Of a DNA stretch of 64,000 nucleotides, positions 28,892 through 38,022 are shown one piece after another. A program made the position numbers and the translations under genes. Position 1 is the stretch's first letter. The number at the start of each line of letters is the position of its first letter. A model generated the notes under the pieces. It searched no databases and was not told where the DNA came from. It saw only the letters and a program-made list of their open reading frames with translations. Source of the DNA: Sneathiella glossodoripedis JCM 23214 (GTDB taxonomy: Bacteria > Pseudomonadota > Alphaproteobacteria > Sneathiellales > Sneathiellaceae); assembly GCF_000616095.1 (NCBI RefSeq), contig NZ_BAMS01000001.1, forward strand, positions 434,001 to 498,000, in the 5' to 3' direction.

Positions 28892-28954
28892 AGAAAATTT
28901 GTTTAAACAAGTATCGAACACATAATTCGTAGAATTTATTGGGGGCCTCTCAGG

Positions 28955-29233
28955 ATGATTAAGTCGGAGCTGATTGCAATTCTCGCAGAAAAAAATCCTC
29001 ATCTTTATCTGCGAGATGTGGAGCGGATTGTCACAACCATATTTGACACTATTTCGGATGCTCTGGCGAACGGGGATCGTGTTGAGCTTCGTGGTTTTGG
29101 GGCCTTTTCAACCAAAGAGCGATCTTCGCGCATCGGTCGGAACCCTCGCACCGGAGAACAGGTTTCTGTGGACGCAAAACTTGTTCCCTATTTTAAATGT
29201 GGCAAAGAAATGCGCGAGAACCTAAATAAGTGA
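28955..29233 (+). CDS. ihfB: Integration host factor beta subunit
   Basis: DNA-bending protein of the HU/IHF family (92 residues), acting as a dimer with Ihf[20 protein letters not shown] and the C-terminal [12 protein letters not shown] are diagnostic. IHF often assists sigma-54 promoters, relevant to the rpoN-type promoter in this window. Conserved position after rpsA/sppA. Confidence 0.95.
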   Translation: MIKSELIAILAEKNPHLYLRDVERIVTTIFDTISDALANGDRVELRGFGAFSTKERSSRIGRNPRTGEQVSVDAKLVPYFKCGKEMRENLNK

Positions 29234-29268
29234 GATAATAACTCTCCCTTTTTCAGGCGGATATATCA

Positions 29269-29619
29269 GTGAAACTCATTTCTTGGATTTTTATCGCAGC
29301 CCTTGCGCTTGTTGTCATTATATTGAGCGTGGGAAACAAGGCGCCGGTCGTATTTTCGCTATATCCACTGCCTTTCGAAATGGAACTCCCCCTTTACATC
29401 CTGATTCTTGCAGGAGCCTTTATCGGTGTTTTGCTGGGCTCAGTTCGAACCTGGATCGCTGACGGGAAAGCCCGCAGTGAAAACCGAGCCCATAAACAGG
29501 AAGTCCTGCGCCTCAAGGCAGAATTGGCAAAGCTTGAGGCGCAGCAGTCTGAAAATCGATCAACTGACGAAGACAGCCGGGAGCGAATGCTTAAGATAAC
29601 CGAAGTCAAGCAGACTTAA
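29269..29619 (+). CDS. LapA-domain (DUF1049) membrane protein
   Basis: A 116-residue inner-membrane protein with two helices (residues 4-22 and about 43-61) and a cytoplasmic coiled coil (KQEVLRLKAELAKLEAQQSE). This is the LapA/YciS layout, which in E. coli works with LapB to control LpxC and LPS level. Start is the GTG at 29269. It overlaps the convergent GST gene by 14 bp. Confidence 0.85.
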   Translation: MKLISWIFIAALALVVIILSVGNKAPVVFSLYPLPFEMELPLYILILAGAFIGVLLGSVRTWIADGKARSENRAHKQEVLRLKAELAKLEAQQSENRSTDEDSRERMLKITEVKQT

Positions 29620-30385
29620 GTTGCGAGATTATCTCTGTTTCAAGAGGCTCAAAAGAAATCTGGTCGCCTCCGCCTCTCTCACTATCCCTGAAATACATCT
29701 CTTTTAATCGTTTTACATAACCAACCAGATTATCAAAACTCCGCAAACTCCGTTGAAGCTGACCTTCATCCGGCTGATAGTAAATATTAGCCAGCAATCC
29801 ATATAATGACGCATCCGTTAATCCGGGCATCTCTCCATGTATAAACGCCTGATTACCAAGCATTATTGAAAGTGCTTCAAAGTCCCGCTCCGCCTTGGCG
29901 TATATTTCCTCCGAAGTGTGCCTTGAAATTCCTTGAGCATGAATAGCTTTTCGAACGGATTTTTGAGCACTCGCTTTCACAAACCCGCGCATAACAAAAG
30001 GCACTCCGGAAAAAACCCGTTGTGAAAATTTTGGCCAGACCTCCATGTCCTGCCACCTCGAATACAGCAAAATAAAATACAGCTCTTCTTCTACTAGCCT
30101 GCGGATTAAAATGCCTTTGGCCCGTTCCTGCATATTCAATTGACGGTCCGGATCCCTATCAGTCCTTTCAGCCAGAATTTGAACAATCAGTTCACTATCC
30201 CCTATTTTCTGTCCATCCAGTGTGATGAAGGGAACCTTTCCTTTCGGCCCCAGCTGTGTGAATGACCAAATCTGTTCGTAAGGCAATCCGGCTATTCGAA
30301 GCCAGGTTTCCAGCTTTAGCCCAAACGGGCTGGGTTGCATTCCAATTACGCAAGGAAAATTGTGAACTTTCACTGTGTCTGCCAT
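29606..30385 (-). CDS. Glutathione S-transferase superfamily protein (metaxin/FAX-like)
   Basis: 259 residues. The thioredoxin-like N-terminal domain (PSPFGLKLETWLRIAGLPYE, then GPKGKVPFITLDG and DSELIVQILAE) and a helical C-terminal domain (MPGLTDASLYGLLANIYYQP) match the Tom37/metaxin-like GST group. Catalytic activity and substrate are unknown. It is divergent from a YafY-type regulator with a perfect palindrome between them, and so is probably that regulator's target. Confidence 0.82.
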   Translation of the reverse strand: MADTVKVHNFPCVIGMQPSPFGLKLETWLRIAGLPYEQIWSFTQLGPKGKVPFITLDGQKIGDSELIVQILAERTDRDPDRQLNMQERAKGILIRRLVEEELYFILLYSRWQDMEVWPKFSQRVFSGVPFVMRGFVKASAQKSVRKAIHAQGISRHTSEEIYAKAERDFEALSIMLGNQAFIHGEMPGLTDASLYGLLANIYYQPDEGQLQRSLRSFDNLVGYVKRLKEMYFRDSERGGGDQISFEPLETEIISQLKSA

Positions 30386-30429
30386 CTGCAGTCTCCATCA
30401 TGTAGTTGAAATGGCTTGATAACACCCCC

Positions 30430-30453
30430 CTACTGACAACATACTGTCAGTAG
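30430..30453. promoter_or_regulatory. Candidate operator between the GST and YafY-type genes
   Basis: Perfect 9-bp arms (CTACTGACA and TGTCAGTAG) separated by six bases, centred 34 bp before the regulator ATG and 57 bp before the GST ATG. The spacing of the arms, about 15 bp centre to centre, suits a dimeric winged helix protein. Confidence 0.6.
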
Positions 30454-30475
30454 TCTTTAGCTCAGGATCCTATTC

Positions 30476-31183
30476 ATGCGCCGTGCAGATCGCCTTTTTC
30501 AGATTGTTCAGATACTCCAGCGAAAGAAAAACGCAATTACCGCGCAGATAATCGCTGAAGAGCTGGAAGTTTCAGTCCGTACGATCTATCGCGATATACA
30601 GGACCTGATCAAAAATCATGTCCCCATTTGCGGTGAGCCCGGTACAGGGTATTTATTGCAAGGTGGTTATGATCTTCCCCCCATGATGTTCTCAGATGAG
30701 GAAATTGAGGCCATTATGCTGGGCGTTGAATGGGTGAGAGCAAACGGTGATACACAAATTCAGCGAGCGGCGGAAGACGTTCTGGTGAAAATCGGAGCTG
30801 TTCTACCCAAAAACCGACAGGCTCTTCTCTCCTCCCTTACCCACATCATCCACCGTCCAGATGAAGCAAAGAAAATCACCGTCTCTATGCCGGAAGTTCG
30901 TCGCGCCATCCGTCATCATCTCAATGCAGACACTACATATCTGTCTTTGGCTGGCGAACTCACAGATAGGCGCCTTAGCCCCCTCATCATCGTATTTTTC
31001 GAAAATATTCAACTACTTGTTGCCTGGTGTCATCTCCGTCAGGATATCCGCAATTTCCGAATGGACCGTTTTCAATCATTTACGGTCTCGGATGAAACCT
31101 TCCCCAGTAGTTATGTAAAACAATTACACGATCATATGAAATCCGAAGCCCAGCAGATGCAAAATAGCAAGAGCCAGAAATGA
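30476..31183 (+). CDS. YafY/DeoR-type helix-turn-helix regulator with WYL-like domain
   Basis: 235 residues. N-terminal winged HTH (RLFQIVQILQRKKNAITAQ, then ELEVSVRTIYRDIQDL) is followed by the linker GEPGTGYLLQGGYDLPPMMFS and a C-terminal WYL-type ligand domain, in which the WYL motif itself is not well kept (LSPLIIVFFE, LLVAWCHLR). Divergent from the GST-like gene across the palindrome at 30430, so autoregulation and control of the GST gene is the likely arrangement. Ligand unknown. Confidence 0.87.
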   Translation: MRRADRLFQIVQILQRKKNAITAQIIAEELEVSVRTIYRDIQDLIKNHVPICGEPGTGYLLQGGYDLPPMMFSDEEIEAIMLGVEWVRANGDTQIQRAAEDVLVKIGAVLPKNRQALLSSLTHIIHRPDEAKKITVSMPEVRRAIRHHLNADTTYLSLAGELTDRRLSPLIIVFFENIQLLVAWCHLRQDIRNFRMDRFQSFTVSDETFPSSYVKQLHDHMKSEAQQMQNSKSQK

Positions 31184-31321
31184 ATAATCTCTCAAAACTG
31201 GTCAGCTTTTTCTCATAAAGCAGAAAATTGACAAAAACCGCTTCTATCACTTCACTTTCGTGCAAAAAAGGCTATTATCCACTGCTTTTCTTCCACAATT
31301 AGCGGAAAAAACTTGGACATC

Positions 31322-32029
31322 ATGACCCGACTGAACCCGAAAAATCCGATTTTAACTGCCATCGACAAAAATAATCTGTCGGAGGCGGAAAATCTGGTGA
31401 GCGAAGTCGGAGCTGCCAGTGGTGGAATCAAGCTTGGCAAGGAATTCTTTACGAGCTTCGGCCCACAAGGCATACAACAGGTCGCCGGAACACAAACCCC
31501 GTTGTTCCTCGATCTGAAATTTCACGACATCCCAAACACGGTTGCCGGTGCTGTTCGGGCCGCAACCCGTGCGCTGGCGCCCAATATGATGACCATTCAC
31601 GCGAGTGGGGGCGCGGCCATGATCCGAGCAGCCAGTGACGCTGCCTCTGAATTTGAAAGCTCCCCCTGGATTTTAGCTGTTACGGTCCTGACCAGTATGG
31701 ATGACAGTGACCTCACATCAGTTGGTGTAAATTCAACAGCTTCGGATCAGGTTCTACGTTTGGCTCGACTGGCTCAGGAAAATGGTGCAGATGGTGTCAT
31801 CTGCAGTCCTCATGAGATCACAACCTTGCGCGCAGAATGCGGCCCTGACTTTAAGCTGGTTGTCCCGGGAATTCGGCCCACCGGAAGTGATCATGGGGAT
31901 CAGAAACGGGTAAAAACACCCGCAGAGGCTGTGGCTGACGGAGCAGATTATCTTGTCATTGGACGGCCCATTACCGCTCATGAAGCACCCGCCACCGCTA
32001 TTCAGAATATCCTCGAAAGTCTGAATTGA
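31322..32029 (+). CDS. pyrF: Orotidine 5'-phosphate decarboxylase
   Basis: Last step of UMP synthesis. The active-site segment LDLKFHDIPNTV carries the D-x-K-x-x-D triad, and VVPGIRP is the phosphate-binding loop, followed by VIGRPIT. 235 residues from the ATG at 31322; a TTG three codons earlier is in frame. It sits directly before trpF, two bases apart. Confidence 0.95.
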   Translation: MTRLNPKNPILTAIDKNNLSEAENLVSEVGAASGGIKLGKEFFTSFGPQGIQQVAGTQTPLFLDLKFHDIPNTVAGAVRAATRALAPNMMTIHASGGAAMIRAASDAASEFESSPWILAVTVLTSMDDSDLTSVGVNSTASDQVLRLARLAQENGADGVICSPHEITTLRAECGPDFKLVVPGIRPTGSDHGDQKRVKTPAEAVADGADYLVIGRPITAHEAPATAIQNILESLN

Positions 32030-32030
32030 A

Positions 32031-32684
32031 ATGACTGCTATTCAGGTTAAAATCTGTGGATTGAACGAGAGAGCATCTATTGCCGCAGCGCTTGATGCCG
32101 GTGCAGATTTTATTGGAGCTGTATTTTATCCACGTAGCCCCCGCTCCATCACAGCCGAGCAAGCCAAAGATCTCTTTGCGAAAATGGATCATAGCCAAAC
32201 AAAACTGGTCGGGCTTTTTGTTGATCCGTCAGACGATCTGTTGCGTACAGTTTTGGAAAATGTAGATCTTGATCTGATCCAGCTACATGGCAAGGAAACA
32301 CCGGAGCGGGTTGCAGAAATTCGCGAAAATTTCAAACGACCTGTTATGAAAGCCCTCGCCATTGCGCAAAAAGAAGATCTGTCTGCGGTGAATGCCTATG
32401 AAAGCGTGTCGGACATGTTGCTGTTTGACGCAAAAGCCCCTAAAAGCATGAAGGATGCATTGCCCGGCGGAAATGGCCTGAGCTTTGACTGGAATATGCT
32501 GGCGGATTTTAAATGCGCTCGCCCGTGGATGCTCGCCGGGGGATTGAATGTGCAAAATGTGACAGAGGCGGTCAGGATCAGCGGTGCAACGATGGTGGAC
32601 ACCTCCTCAGGTGTTGAAATCAAACCGGGACACAAGGATCCCGCTGCGATTTCGAGCTTTATTGAAGCTGTTCGCCAGATTTAG
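32031..32684 (+). CDS. trpF: Phosphoribosylanthranilate isomerase
   Basis: Third step of tryptophan synthesis (Amadori rearrangement). VKICGLNE near the N-terminus carries the general-base cysteine, LIQLHGKE follows, and LFDAK with LAGGLN supply the acid aspartate and phosphate loop. 217 residues. Operon with trpB (24 bp apart) and trpA. Confidence 0.95.
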   Translation: MTAIQVKICGLNERASIAAALDAGADFIGAVFYPRSPRSITAEQAKDLFAKMDHSQTKLVGLFVDPSDDLLRTVLENVDLDLIQLHGKETPERVAEIRENFKRPVMKALAIAQKEDLSAVNAYESVSDMLLFDAKAPKSMKDALPGGNGLSFDWNMLADFKCARPWMLAGGLNVQNVTEAVRISGATMVDTSSGVEIKPGHKDPAAISSFIEAVRQI

Positions 32685-32708
32685 AATGAAGGTTGAATTG
32701 GAAAACCG

Positions 32709-33920
32709 ATGACGCAGTTAAATACATACCGTTCAGGTCCGGATGATACCGGACATTTTGGGATTTTCGGCGGTCAGTTCGTGGCCGAAACCCTGATGCC
32801 GCTTATTCTTGAGCTGGACGAAGCCTATGAAGACGCAAAAAAGGATCCGGACTTCTCCCGCCAGCTCGACGGCCTGTTAAAGCATTATGTTGGCCGAGAA
32901 AGTCCCCTGTATTTTGCAGAGCGTCTGACCGAACATTTTGGCGGTGCTAAAATTTATCTGAAACGCGAAGATTTGAACCATACCGGTGCTCACAAAATCA
33001 ACAACTGTATGGGACAAATCCTTCTCGCCCTTCGGATGGGTAAAAAGCGCATCATTGCAGAAACCGGTGCGGGTCAGCATGGCGTTGCTACAGCAACAGT
33101 TGCGGCCCGTTTTGGCCTGCCCTGCACAATCTATATGGGCGAAACTGACATAGAACGGCAAAAGCCCAACGTGTTTCGCATGAAATTGATGGGCGCTGAG
33201 GTAAAACCTGTTACTTCGGGATCGCGAACCCTCAAAGATGCAATGAACGAAGCGCTTCGCGACTGGGTTACCAATGTCGATGATACCTTTTATATCATTG
33301 GAACTGTTGCCGGACCTCACCCATACCCCACTTTAGTTCGCGATTTCCAGAATGTGATAGGTGACGAAGTTCGCGCACAAATTATGAAAGCTGAAGGCCG
33401 CCTTCCAGACACCCTGCTGGCATGTATTGGGGGTGGCTCCAACGCAATGGGTCTTTTTCATCCTTTCCTTGATGACGAAAATATCAAAATCGTAGGAGTG
33501 GAAGCCGCGGGCCATGGGTTGGATACAGATAAACATGCTGCATCCCTAAAGGGAGGACGTCCTGGTGTCCTCCACGGAAACAGAACATATCTTCTACAAG
33601 ATGGTGACGGCCAGATTATCGAAGCCCATTCCATTTCCGCAGGACTGGATTATCCCGGCATTGGCCCTGAACATGCATGGCTTAATGATGTAGGCCGGGT
33701 TGACTATGTTAGCGCAACCGACGAAGAAGCACTGGAAGCGTTCCAGTTGTGCTGCAAGCTTGAAGGCATCATTCCGGCGCTGGAATCCAGTCATGCCCTC
33801 GCTTATCTGAAACATTACGCACCATCCTTGCCCAAGGATCATATCATCGTGGTCAATCTGTCTGGTCGTGGGGACAAGGATATTTTTACAGTTGCTGACG
33901 CTCTGGGAGTGGAACTCTAA
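32709..33920 (+). CDS. trpB: Tryptophan synthase beta chain
   Basis: PLP enzyme that condenses indole and serine. The Schiff-base lysine is in HTGAHKINN (about residue 98), with [10 protein letters not shown] and the phosphate loop GGGSNAMG (about residue 241). 403 residues, standard. The stop overlaps the trpA ATG by one base (TAATG). Confidence 0.97.
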   Translation: MTQLNTYRSGPDDTGHFGIFGGQFVAETLMPLILELDEAYEDAKKDPDFSRQLDGLLKHYVGRESPLYFAERLTEHFGGAKIYLKREDLNHTGAHKINNCMGQILLALRMGKKRIIAETGAGQHGVATATVAARFGLPCTIYMGETDIERQKPNVFRMKLMGAEVKPVTSGSRTLKDAMNEALRDWVTNVDDTFYIIGTVAGPHPYPTLVRDFQNVIGDEVRAQIMKAEGRLPDTLLACIGGGSNAMGLFHPFLDDENIKIVGVEAAGHGLDTDKHAASLKGGRPGVLHGNRTYLLQDGDGQIIEAHSISAGLDYPGIGPEHAWLNDVGRVDYVSATDEEALEAFQLCCKLEGIIPALESSHALAYLKHYAPSLPKDHIIVVNLSGRGDKDIFTVADALGVEL

Positions 33921-34731
33921 TGCAAACCCGTATTGATCGTCGCTTTGCGGCCCTGAAAGCTGAAGGCCGGGCAGCCTTTGTTACTTTTGTCATGGCCGGG
34001 GATCCCAACAGGGAAACGTTCGAAAAGATAATCAGTGGCCTTCCAGCCGCAGGCGCAGATGTCATCGAAATCGGAATGCCTTTTACAGATCCGATGGCAG
34101 ACGGACCTGCCATTCAACAGGCCGGCCTACGGGCACTCGCATCAGGAACCACACTCAGATCAACGCTGGAATCAATTCGCAATTTTCGGCGCGAAAATGA
34201 CGATACCCCGATTATTCTCATGGGGTATTATAATCCGATTTACAGCTATGGTGTTGATGCGTTTCTCAAAGATGCGAAAGACGCCGGTATCGATGGCCTC
34301 ATCGTAGTTGATCTGCCCTCCGAAGAAGACAACGAGCTATGCTTGCCTGCGCAGGCTGCTGGTCTTAATTTTATAAGGCTTGCGACGCTACAACAGATGA
34401 CAAACGCTTGCCATCCGTATTGAAAAACAGCTCCGGTTTTCTGTATTATGTTTCCATCGCGGGAACGACCGGTGCTGCAGCCCCAAAACCTGAGGATGTG
34501 GCTGTGGCCCTTGAAAGAATTAAAGCGGCAACGGATCTTCCCATTGCTGTTGGTTTTGGTATACGAAGCGGTGCACAGGCTGCTGAAATCGCTAAAATCG
34601 CAGATGGTGCTGTCGTCGGAAGTGCTCTTGTAGAGTGCATTGCAAACGCCACTTCAGACGCAGAAGCCGTCAAAGCTGTACATACACTAGCCTCTGAAAT
34701 CTCTGCAGGTGTGCAGAGCGTTTCAAAATAG
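33920..34731 (+). CDS. trpA: Tryptophan synthase alpha chain, frameshifted
   Basis: Cleaves indole-glycerol phosphate and channels indole to TrpB. Catalytic Glu in VIEIGMPF and Asp in IVVDLPSEE are present. The frame breaks at about 34389: GCG ACG CTA lacks a C; GCG ACG CCT restores the hallmark [15 protein letters not shown] and continues to [15 protein letters not shown] and GFGIRSGAQ (total about 270 residues, normal). The uncorrected halves end at 34423 and begin at 34408. As the rest of the trp operon is intact, a sequence error is likely. Confidence 0.93.
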
Positions 34732-34747
34732 GAAACAGGAATCCCTT

Positions 34748-35740
34748 ATGAACTGGCTGACCAATAAAGTTCTTCCAAAAATCCGCAACCTGACTAAAGC
34801 GGCAGATACACCAGATAATTTGTGGGTGAAATGCCCAGAATGCGGCCAAATGCTGTTTCACAGTGAGTTAGCTGCTAATCAGAATGTCTGCAGCCATTGT
34901 GAACACCACATGCGTATCGGACCCAAGGACCGCTTTAATGCACTGTTTGACGACGCTCGCTATGACGTCATCGAACTGCCAGAAGTACAGGTTGACCCAC
35001 TCAAATTCCGGGATTCCAAAAAATATCTGGATCGTCTGAAAGACGCTCGAAACAAATCCGGTGATCGCGACGCTATGGTCGTAGCCCATGGCAAGCTTGC
35101 TGGAAATGCAGCTGTTGTTGCTGTTCAAAACTTCAACTTTATGGGCGGATCTTTGGGTATGGCTGTTGGTGAAGCCATTATTGCCGCTGCAAAGCTTGCA
35201 ATATTGCAAAAAGCACCCTTAATTCTGTTCGCTGCGGCCGGTGGTGCCCGCATGCAAGAAGGGATTCTTTCCCTCATGCAGATGCCGCGCACAACGGTGG
35301 CCATCCAACGGCTGAAAGAAGCCCGTTTGCCATTTATTGTGGTCCTCACAGACCCGACAACAGGTGGTGTTACAGCTTCTTATGCCATGCTCGGTGATAT
35401 TCAGATTGCTGAGCCCGGCGCTCTAATCTGCTTTGCTGGCCCTCGCGTCATCGAAGAGACGATCCGTGAAAAACTGCCAGAGGGTTTCCAACGCGCAGAG
35501 TTTCTGCTTGATAAAGGTATGCTGGACATGGTGGTGCATCGCCATCAGATGAGAGAAACTCTTGCGCGGATCGTTGACTTAACGACCAACAAATTCAGGG
35601 AAGCTGATAAAAAACCTGCCAAAAAAGCCAAACCTTCGCCCCAAGCTACGGCAGAAAAACCAGCTGTAGCAAAGGTGGATGACAAGGCTAAAAAATCCCC
35701 AGCTAAACCAACAACAACTGAACCTGAAGCCAAAGGGTAA
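34748..35740 (+). CDS. accD: Acetyl-CoA carboxylase carboxyltransferase subunit beta
   Basis: Transfers the carboxyl group to acetyl-CoA in the first step of fatty acid synthesis, with AccA. The N-terminal zinc ribbon (CPECG and CSHCE, residues 30-52) and carboxyltransferase core ([40 protein letters not shown]) are complete. A Lys/Pro/Ala-rich tail of about 45 residues after position 285 is an extension seen in some alphaproteobacteria. The trpA-accD-folC order is conserved. Confidence 0.96.
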   Translation: MNWLTNKVLPKIRNLTKAADTPDNLWVKCPECGQMLFHSELAANQNVCSHCEHHMRIGPKDRFNALFDDARYDVIELPEVQVDPLKFRDSKKYLDRLKDARNKSGDRDAMVVAHGKLAGNAAVVAVQNFNFMGGSLGMAVGEAIIAAAKLAILQKAPLILFAAAGGARMQEGILSLMQMPRTTVAIQRLKEARLPFIVVLTDPTTGGVTASYAMLGDIQIAEPGALICFAGPRVIEETIREKLPEGFQRAEFLLDKGMLDMVVHRHQMRETLARIVDLTTNKFREADKKPAKKAKPSPQATAEKPAVAKVDDKAKKSPAKPTTTEPEAKG

Positions 35741-35744
35741 TTCC

Positions 35745-37049
35745 TTGCACGAGCTTAAGAGTGACGCGATCCTGAAGCGCCTGATGGCGCTTCACCCCAA
35801 GGTTATCGACCTGTCGCTGGATCGTATGCATGAGATCCTTGAAAAGCTGGGCCATCCGGAACGTAAATTGCCACCTGTTGTTCATGTAGCCGGAACAAAT
35901 GGCAAAGGCTCCTTACTGGCTTATTTGCGCGCTATCCTCGAAGCTGCAGGCTATCGCGTACATGTCTACACCTCTCCGCATCTTGTCAGTTTTGCTGAAC
36001 GGATTGTCCTTGCAGGAGAGATTATTTCGGAGCAGAAACTATCAGAATTTCTTGAGCATTGTGAAGCCGTAAACGGTTCTGAGGCGATTACATATTTTGA
36101 AATAACAACAGCGGCTGCTTTCAAGGCATTTGCTGAAACACCAGCAGATATTCTACTTCTGGAAACTGGTCTTGGGGGCCGGCTGGATGCAACAAATGTG
36201 GTTGATCAGCCTGCAGCCGTCGCAATCACACCTGTCAGCCATGATCATGAACAGTTTCTAGGGAGTGATCTAGGTGGTATTGCTCGGGAAAAAGCGGGCA
36301 TAATCAAACAAGGTAGCCCGCTTGTCATTGGCCCTCAATCTGAAATTCCTCTGAAAGAACTCAAAAAAGTCGCCGCTCGGCTGAAAATTGAACCTTTTAC
36401 CTTTTCGGAAGATTGGTCATGCCACCGCACCGGCAACACCCACTGGCAGTATGAAGGAAAATTCCTGTCAGGAACCTACCCCGCACCAGCGCTTCACGGT
36501 CTTCATCAGGTGCCCAACGCAGCAACAGCTCTGGCCGTACTGGAAACTCTGGACGAATTCACAATCACACCGGAACATTTAGAAAAGGGCCTGAGTTCAG
36601 TAACCTGGCCCGCCCGTATGCAACCACTGACCAAGGGAAATCTGGTCCGGCGAGTTCCATCTTCTGTTGAAATTTGGCTTGATGGGGGGCACAACGCTGC
36701 GGCCGGCGCACAAATCGCAGCCTGCTTTAACGAGTGGGAAAAAGAGGATGACCGCCCAACCTATCTTATTGCCGGTATGCTCTCTACCAAAGATCAGCTA
36801 ACCTATTTCCGCCATATGCAGACTTTCGTTCAAAAAGCGGTAATGGTTCCCATCCCTGGCGAAGATGCCTCAACTCCCGCAGAAGCGCTGGCAAAGGAGG
36901 GTCGTGCCGCCGGAATAGACTGCATCACAGCCCCTACCGTCGAAGAAGCCGTTGATATGCTGATGCCCTATCTGGTTAGGAAGTCTTGCAGATTGTTAAT
37001 CGCTGGCAGCCTGTATCTTGCGGGCCATGTTTTGCGCACCAATTCTTAA
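35745..37049 (+). CDS. folC: Bifunctional folylpolyglutamate / dihydrofolate synthase, TTG start
   Basis: Makes dihydrofolate and adds glutamates to folates. P-loop HVAGTNGKGS (about residue 47), HLVSFAERI, ETGLGGRLDATN, ITPVSHDHEQFLG and LDGGHN are all family motifs. The frame is open into accD, but the likely start is the TTG at 35745, four bases after the accD stop and about eight after AAGGG, giving 434 residues. The 3' end overlaps the convergent response-regulator gene by four bases. Confidence 0.93.
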   Translation: MHELKSDAILKRLMALHPKVIDLSLDRMHEILEKLGHPERKLPPVVHVAGTNGKGSLLAYLRAILEAAGYRVHVYTSPHLVSFAERIVLAGEIISEQKLSEFLEHCEAVNGSEAITYFEITTAAAFKAFAETPADILLLETGLGGRLDATNVVDQPAAVAITPVSHDHEQFLGSDLGGIAREKAGIIKQGSPLVIGPQSEIPLKELKKVAARLKIEPFTFSEDWSCHRTGNTHWQYEGKFLSGTYPAPALHGLHQVPNAATALAVLETLDEFTITPEHLEKGLSSVTWPARMQPLTKGNLVRRVPSSVEIWLDGGHNAAAGAQIAACFNEWEKEDDRPTYLIAGMLSTKDQLTYFRHMQTFVQKAVMVPIPGEDASTPAEALAKEGRAAGIDCITAPTVEEAVDMLMPYLVRKSCRLLIAGSLYLAGHVLRTNS

Positions 37050-37735
37050 GGAGCGAGACGGTATCCACCCGTTTCTGTAACCAGAATAGCCGCAGACGAA
37101 GGGTCTTCCTCAATTTTCTGACGGAGCCGGTAAATATGTGTCTCCAGCGTATGCGTTGTAACTCCCGCATTATACCCCCAAACCTCATTCAACAGAATAT
37201 CGCGGGAGACAACCTTCTGCCCTGCCCGATAGAGATATTTCAGTATTGAGGTTTCCTTTTCGGTAAGGCGAATTTTCTCGTCCTTGATTTCGTTGAGGAG
37301 CAGTTTTTTGGCGGGCTGAAAACTGTAGGGCCCGATGGCGAACACGGCGTCCTCGCTTTGTTCATGCTGGCGGAGCTGGGCGCGAATTCGTGCCAGAAGG
37401 ACACCAATCCGAAATGGTTTGGAAACATAATCATTCGCACCAGATTCCAGCCCAAGGATCTGGTCGCTGTCACTGTCCTGCGCAGTTAACATGATGATAG
37501 GAGCCCTTGAGCCGTTTCGCCGAATAATCTTGCAAGCTTCACGGCCATCCATGTCAGGCAGACCTACGTCCAGTAAAATCAGATCAAAATGACCGGATTT
37601 AATCAGCTCCATTCCCTCGCTTGCTGTTCCGGCCTGAACAGTTTCAAACTCCTCATGAAGATCGAGCTGCTCTGCCAATGTTTCGCGCAGGCTCTCGTCA
37701 TCATCTACCAAAAGAATTTTTTTTGATCCTGACAT
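37046..37735 (-). CDS. OmpR/PhoB-family response regulator
   Basis: 229 residues. Receiver domain with acidic pocket (VDDDE), phospho-acceptor Asp in LILLDVGLPDMDG (about residue 57), switch Thr in MLTAQ and Lys in YVSKPF; C-terminal winged helix (LTEKETSILKYLYRAG, then TTHTLETHIYRLRQKIEEDP). No kinase gene adjoins; the nearest in the window is the 7TM kinase at 2.3 kb, and no link can be claimed. An inverted repeat 35 bp upstream (37770-37785) could serve autoregulation. Confidence 0.9.
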   Translation of the reverse strand: MSGSKKILLVDDDESLRETLAEQLDLHEEFETVQAGTASEGMELIKSGHFDLILLDVGLPDMDGREACKIIRRNGSRAPIIMLTAQDSDSDQILGLESGANDYVSKPFRIGVLLARIRAQLRQHEQSEDAVFAIGPYSFQPAKKLLLNEIKDEKIRLTEKETSILKYLYRAGQKVVSRDILLNEVWGYNAGVTTHTLETHIYRLRQKIEEDPSSAAILVTETGGYRLAP

Positions 37736-37769
37736 GGCTTTCTCCCAACAACCCCGTAAGCAAACCTTC

Positions 37770-37785
37770 TTGGAAAAATTTCCAA
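37770..37785. repeat. Inverted repeat TTGGAAA-N2-TTTCCAA upstream of the response regulator
   Basis: Perfect 7-bp arms with a two-base spacer in the 287-bp gap between the divergent response-regulator and ribA genes, 35 bp before the regulator ATG. Possible operator. Confidence 0.35.
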
Positions 37786-37923
37786 TAACTCTGCATAGAT
37801 TGAATTTCTTTACCTGTTATCAAGTGAAATTCACAGTACCACGCTCACACCTCACGCAGATTTTATCAAATGAGAGCACTTTTGTCCGCTTTACACCTAA
37901 ACAAACACCATTTGAGGAAAAAA

Positions 37924-37940
37924 TTGTTATAAAATAACAA
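37924..37940. repeat. Inverted repeat TTGTTAT-N3-ATAACAA upstream of ribA
   Basis: Perfect 7-bp arms with a three-base spacer, 83 bp before the ribA ATG, in AT-rich DNA. I found no FMN riboswitch in this gap, so another form of control is possible. Confidence 0.35.
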
Positions 37941-38022
37941 TACTGTATGATTACAGATAGTCAAAACAGTGTATGCCTGCTAAAAACATATAAAAACACC
38001 TCCGTAATCGGGCCTTGTATCT

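Noticed and set aside
37736-38022. FMN riboswitch before ribA
   Set aside because: Looked for the conserved stem-loop core; only two short inverted repeats are present.
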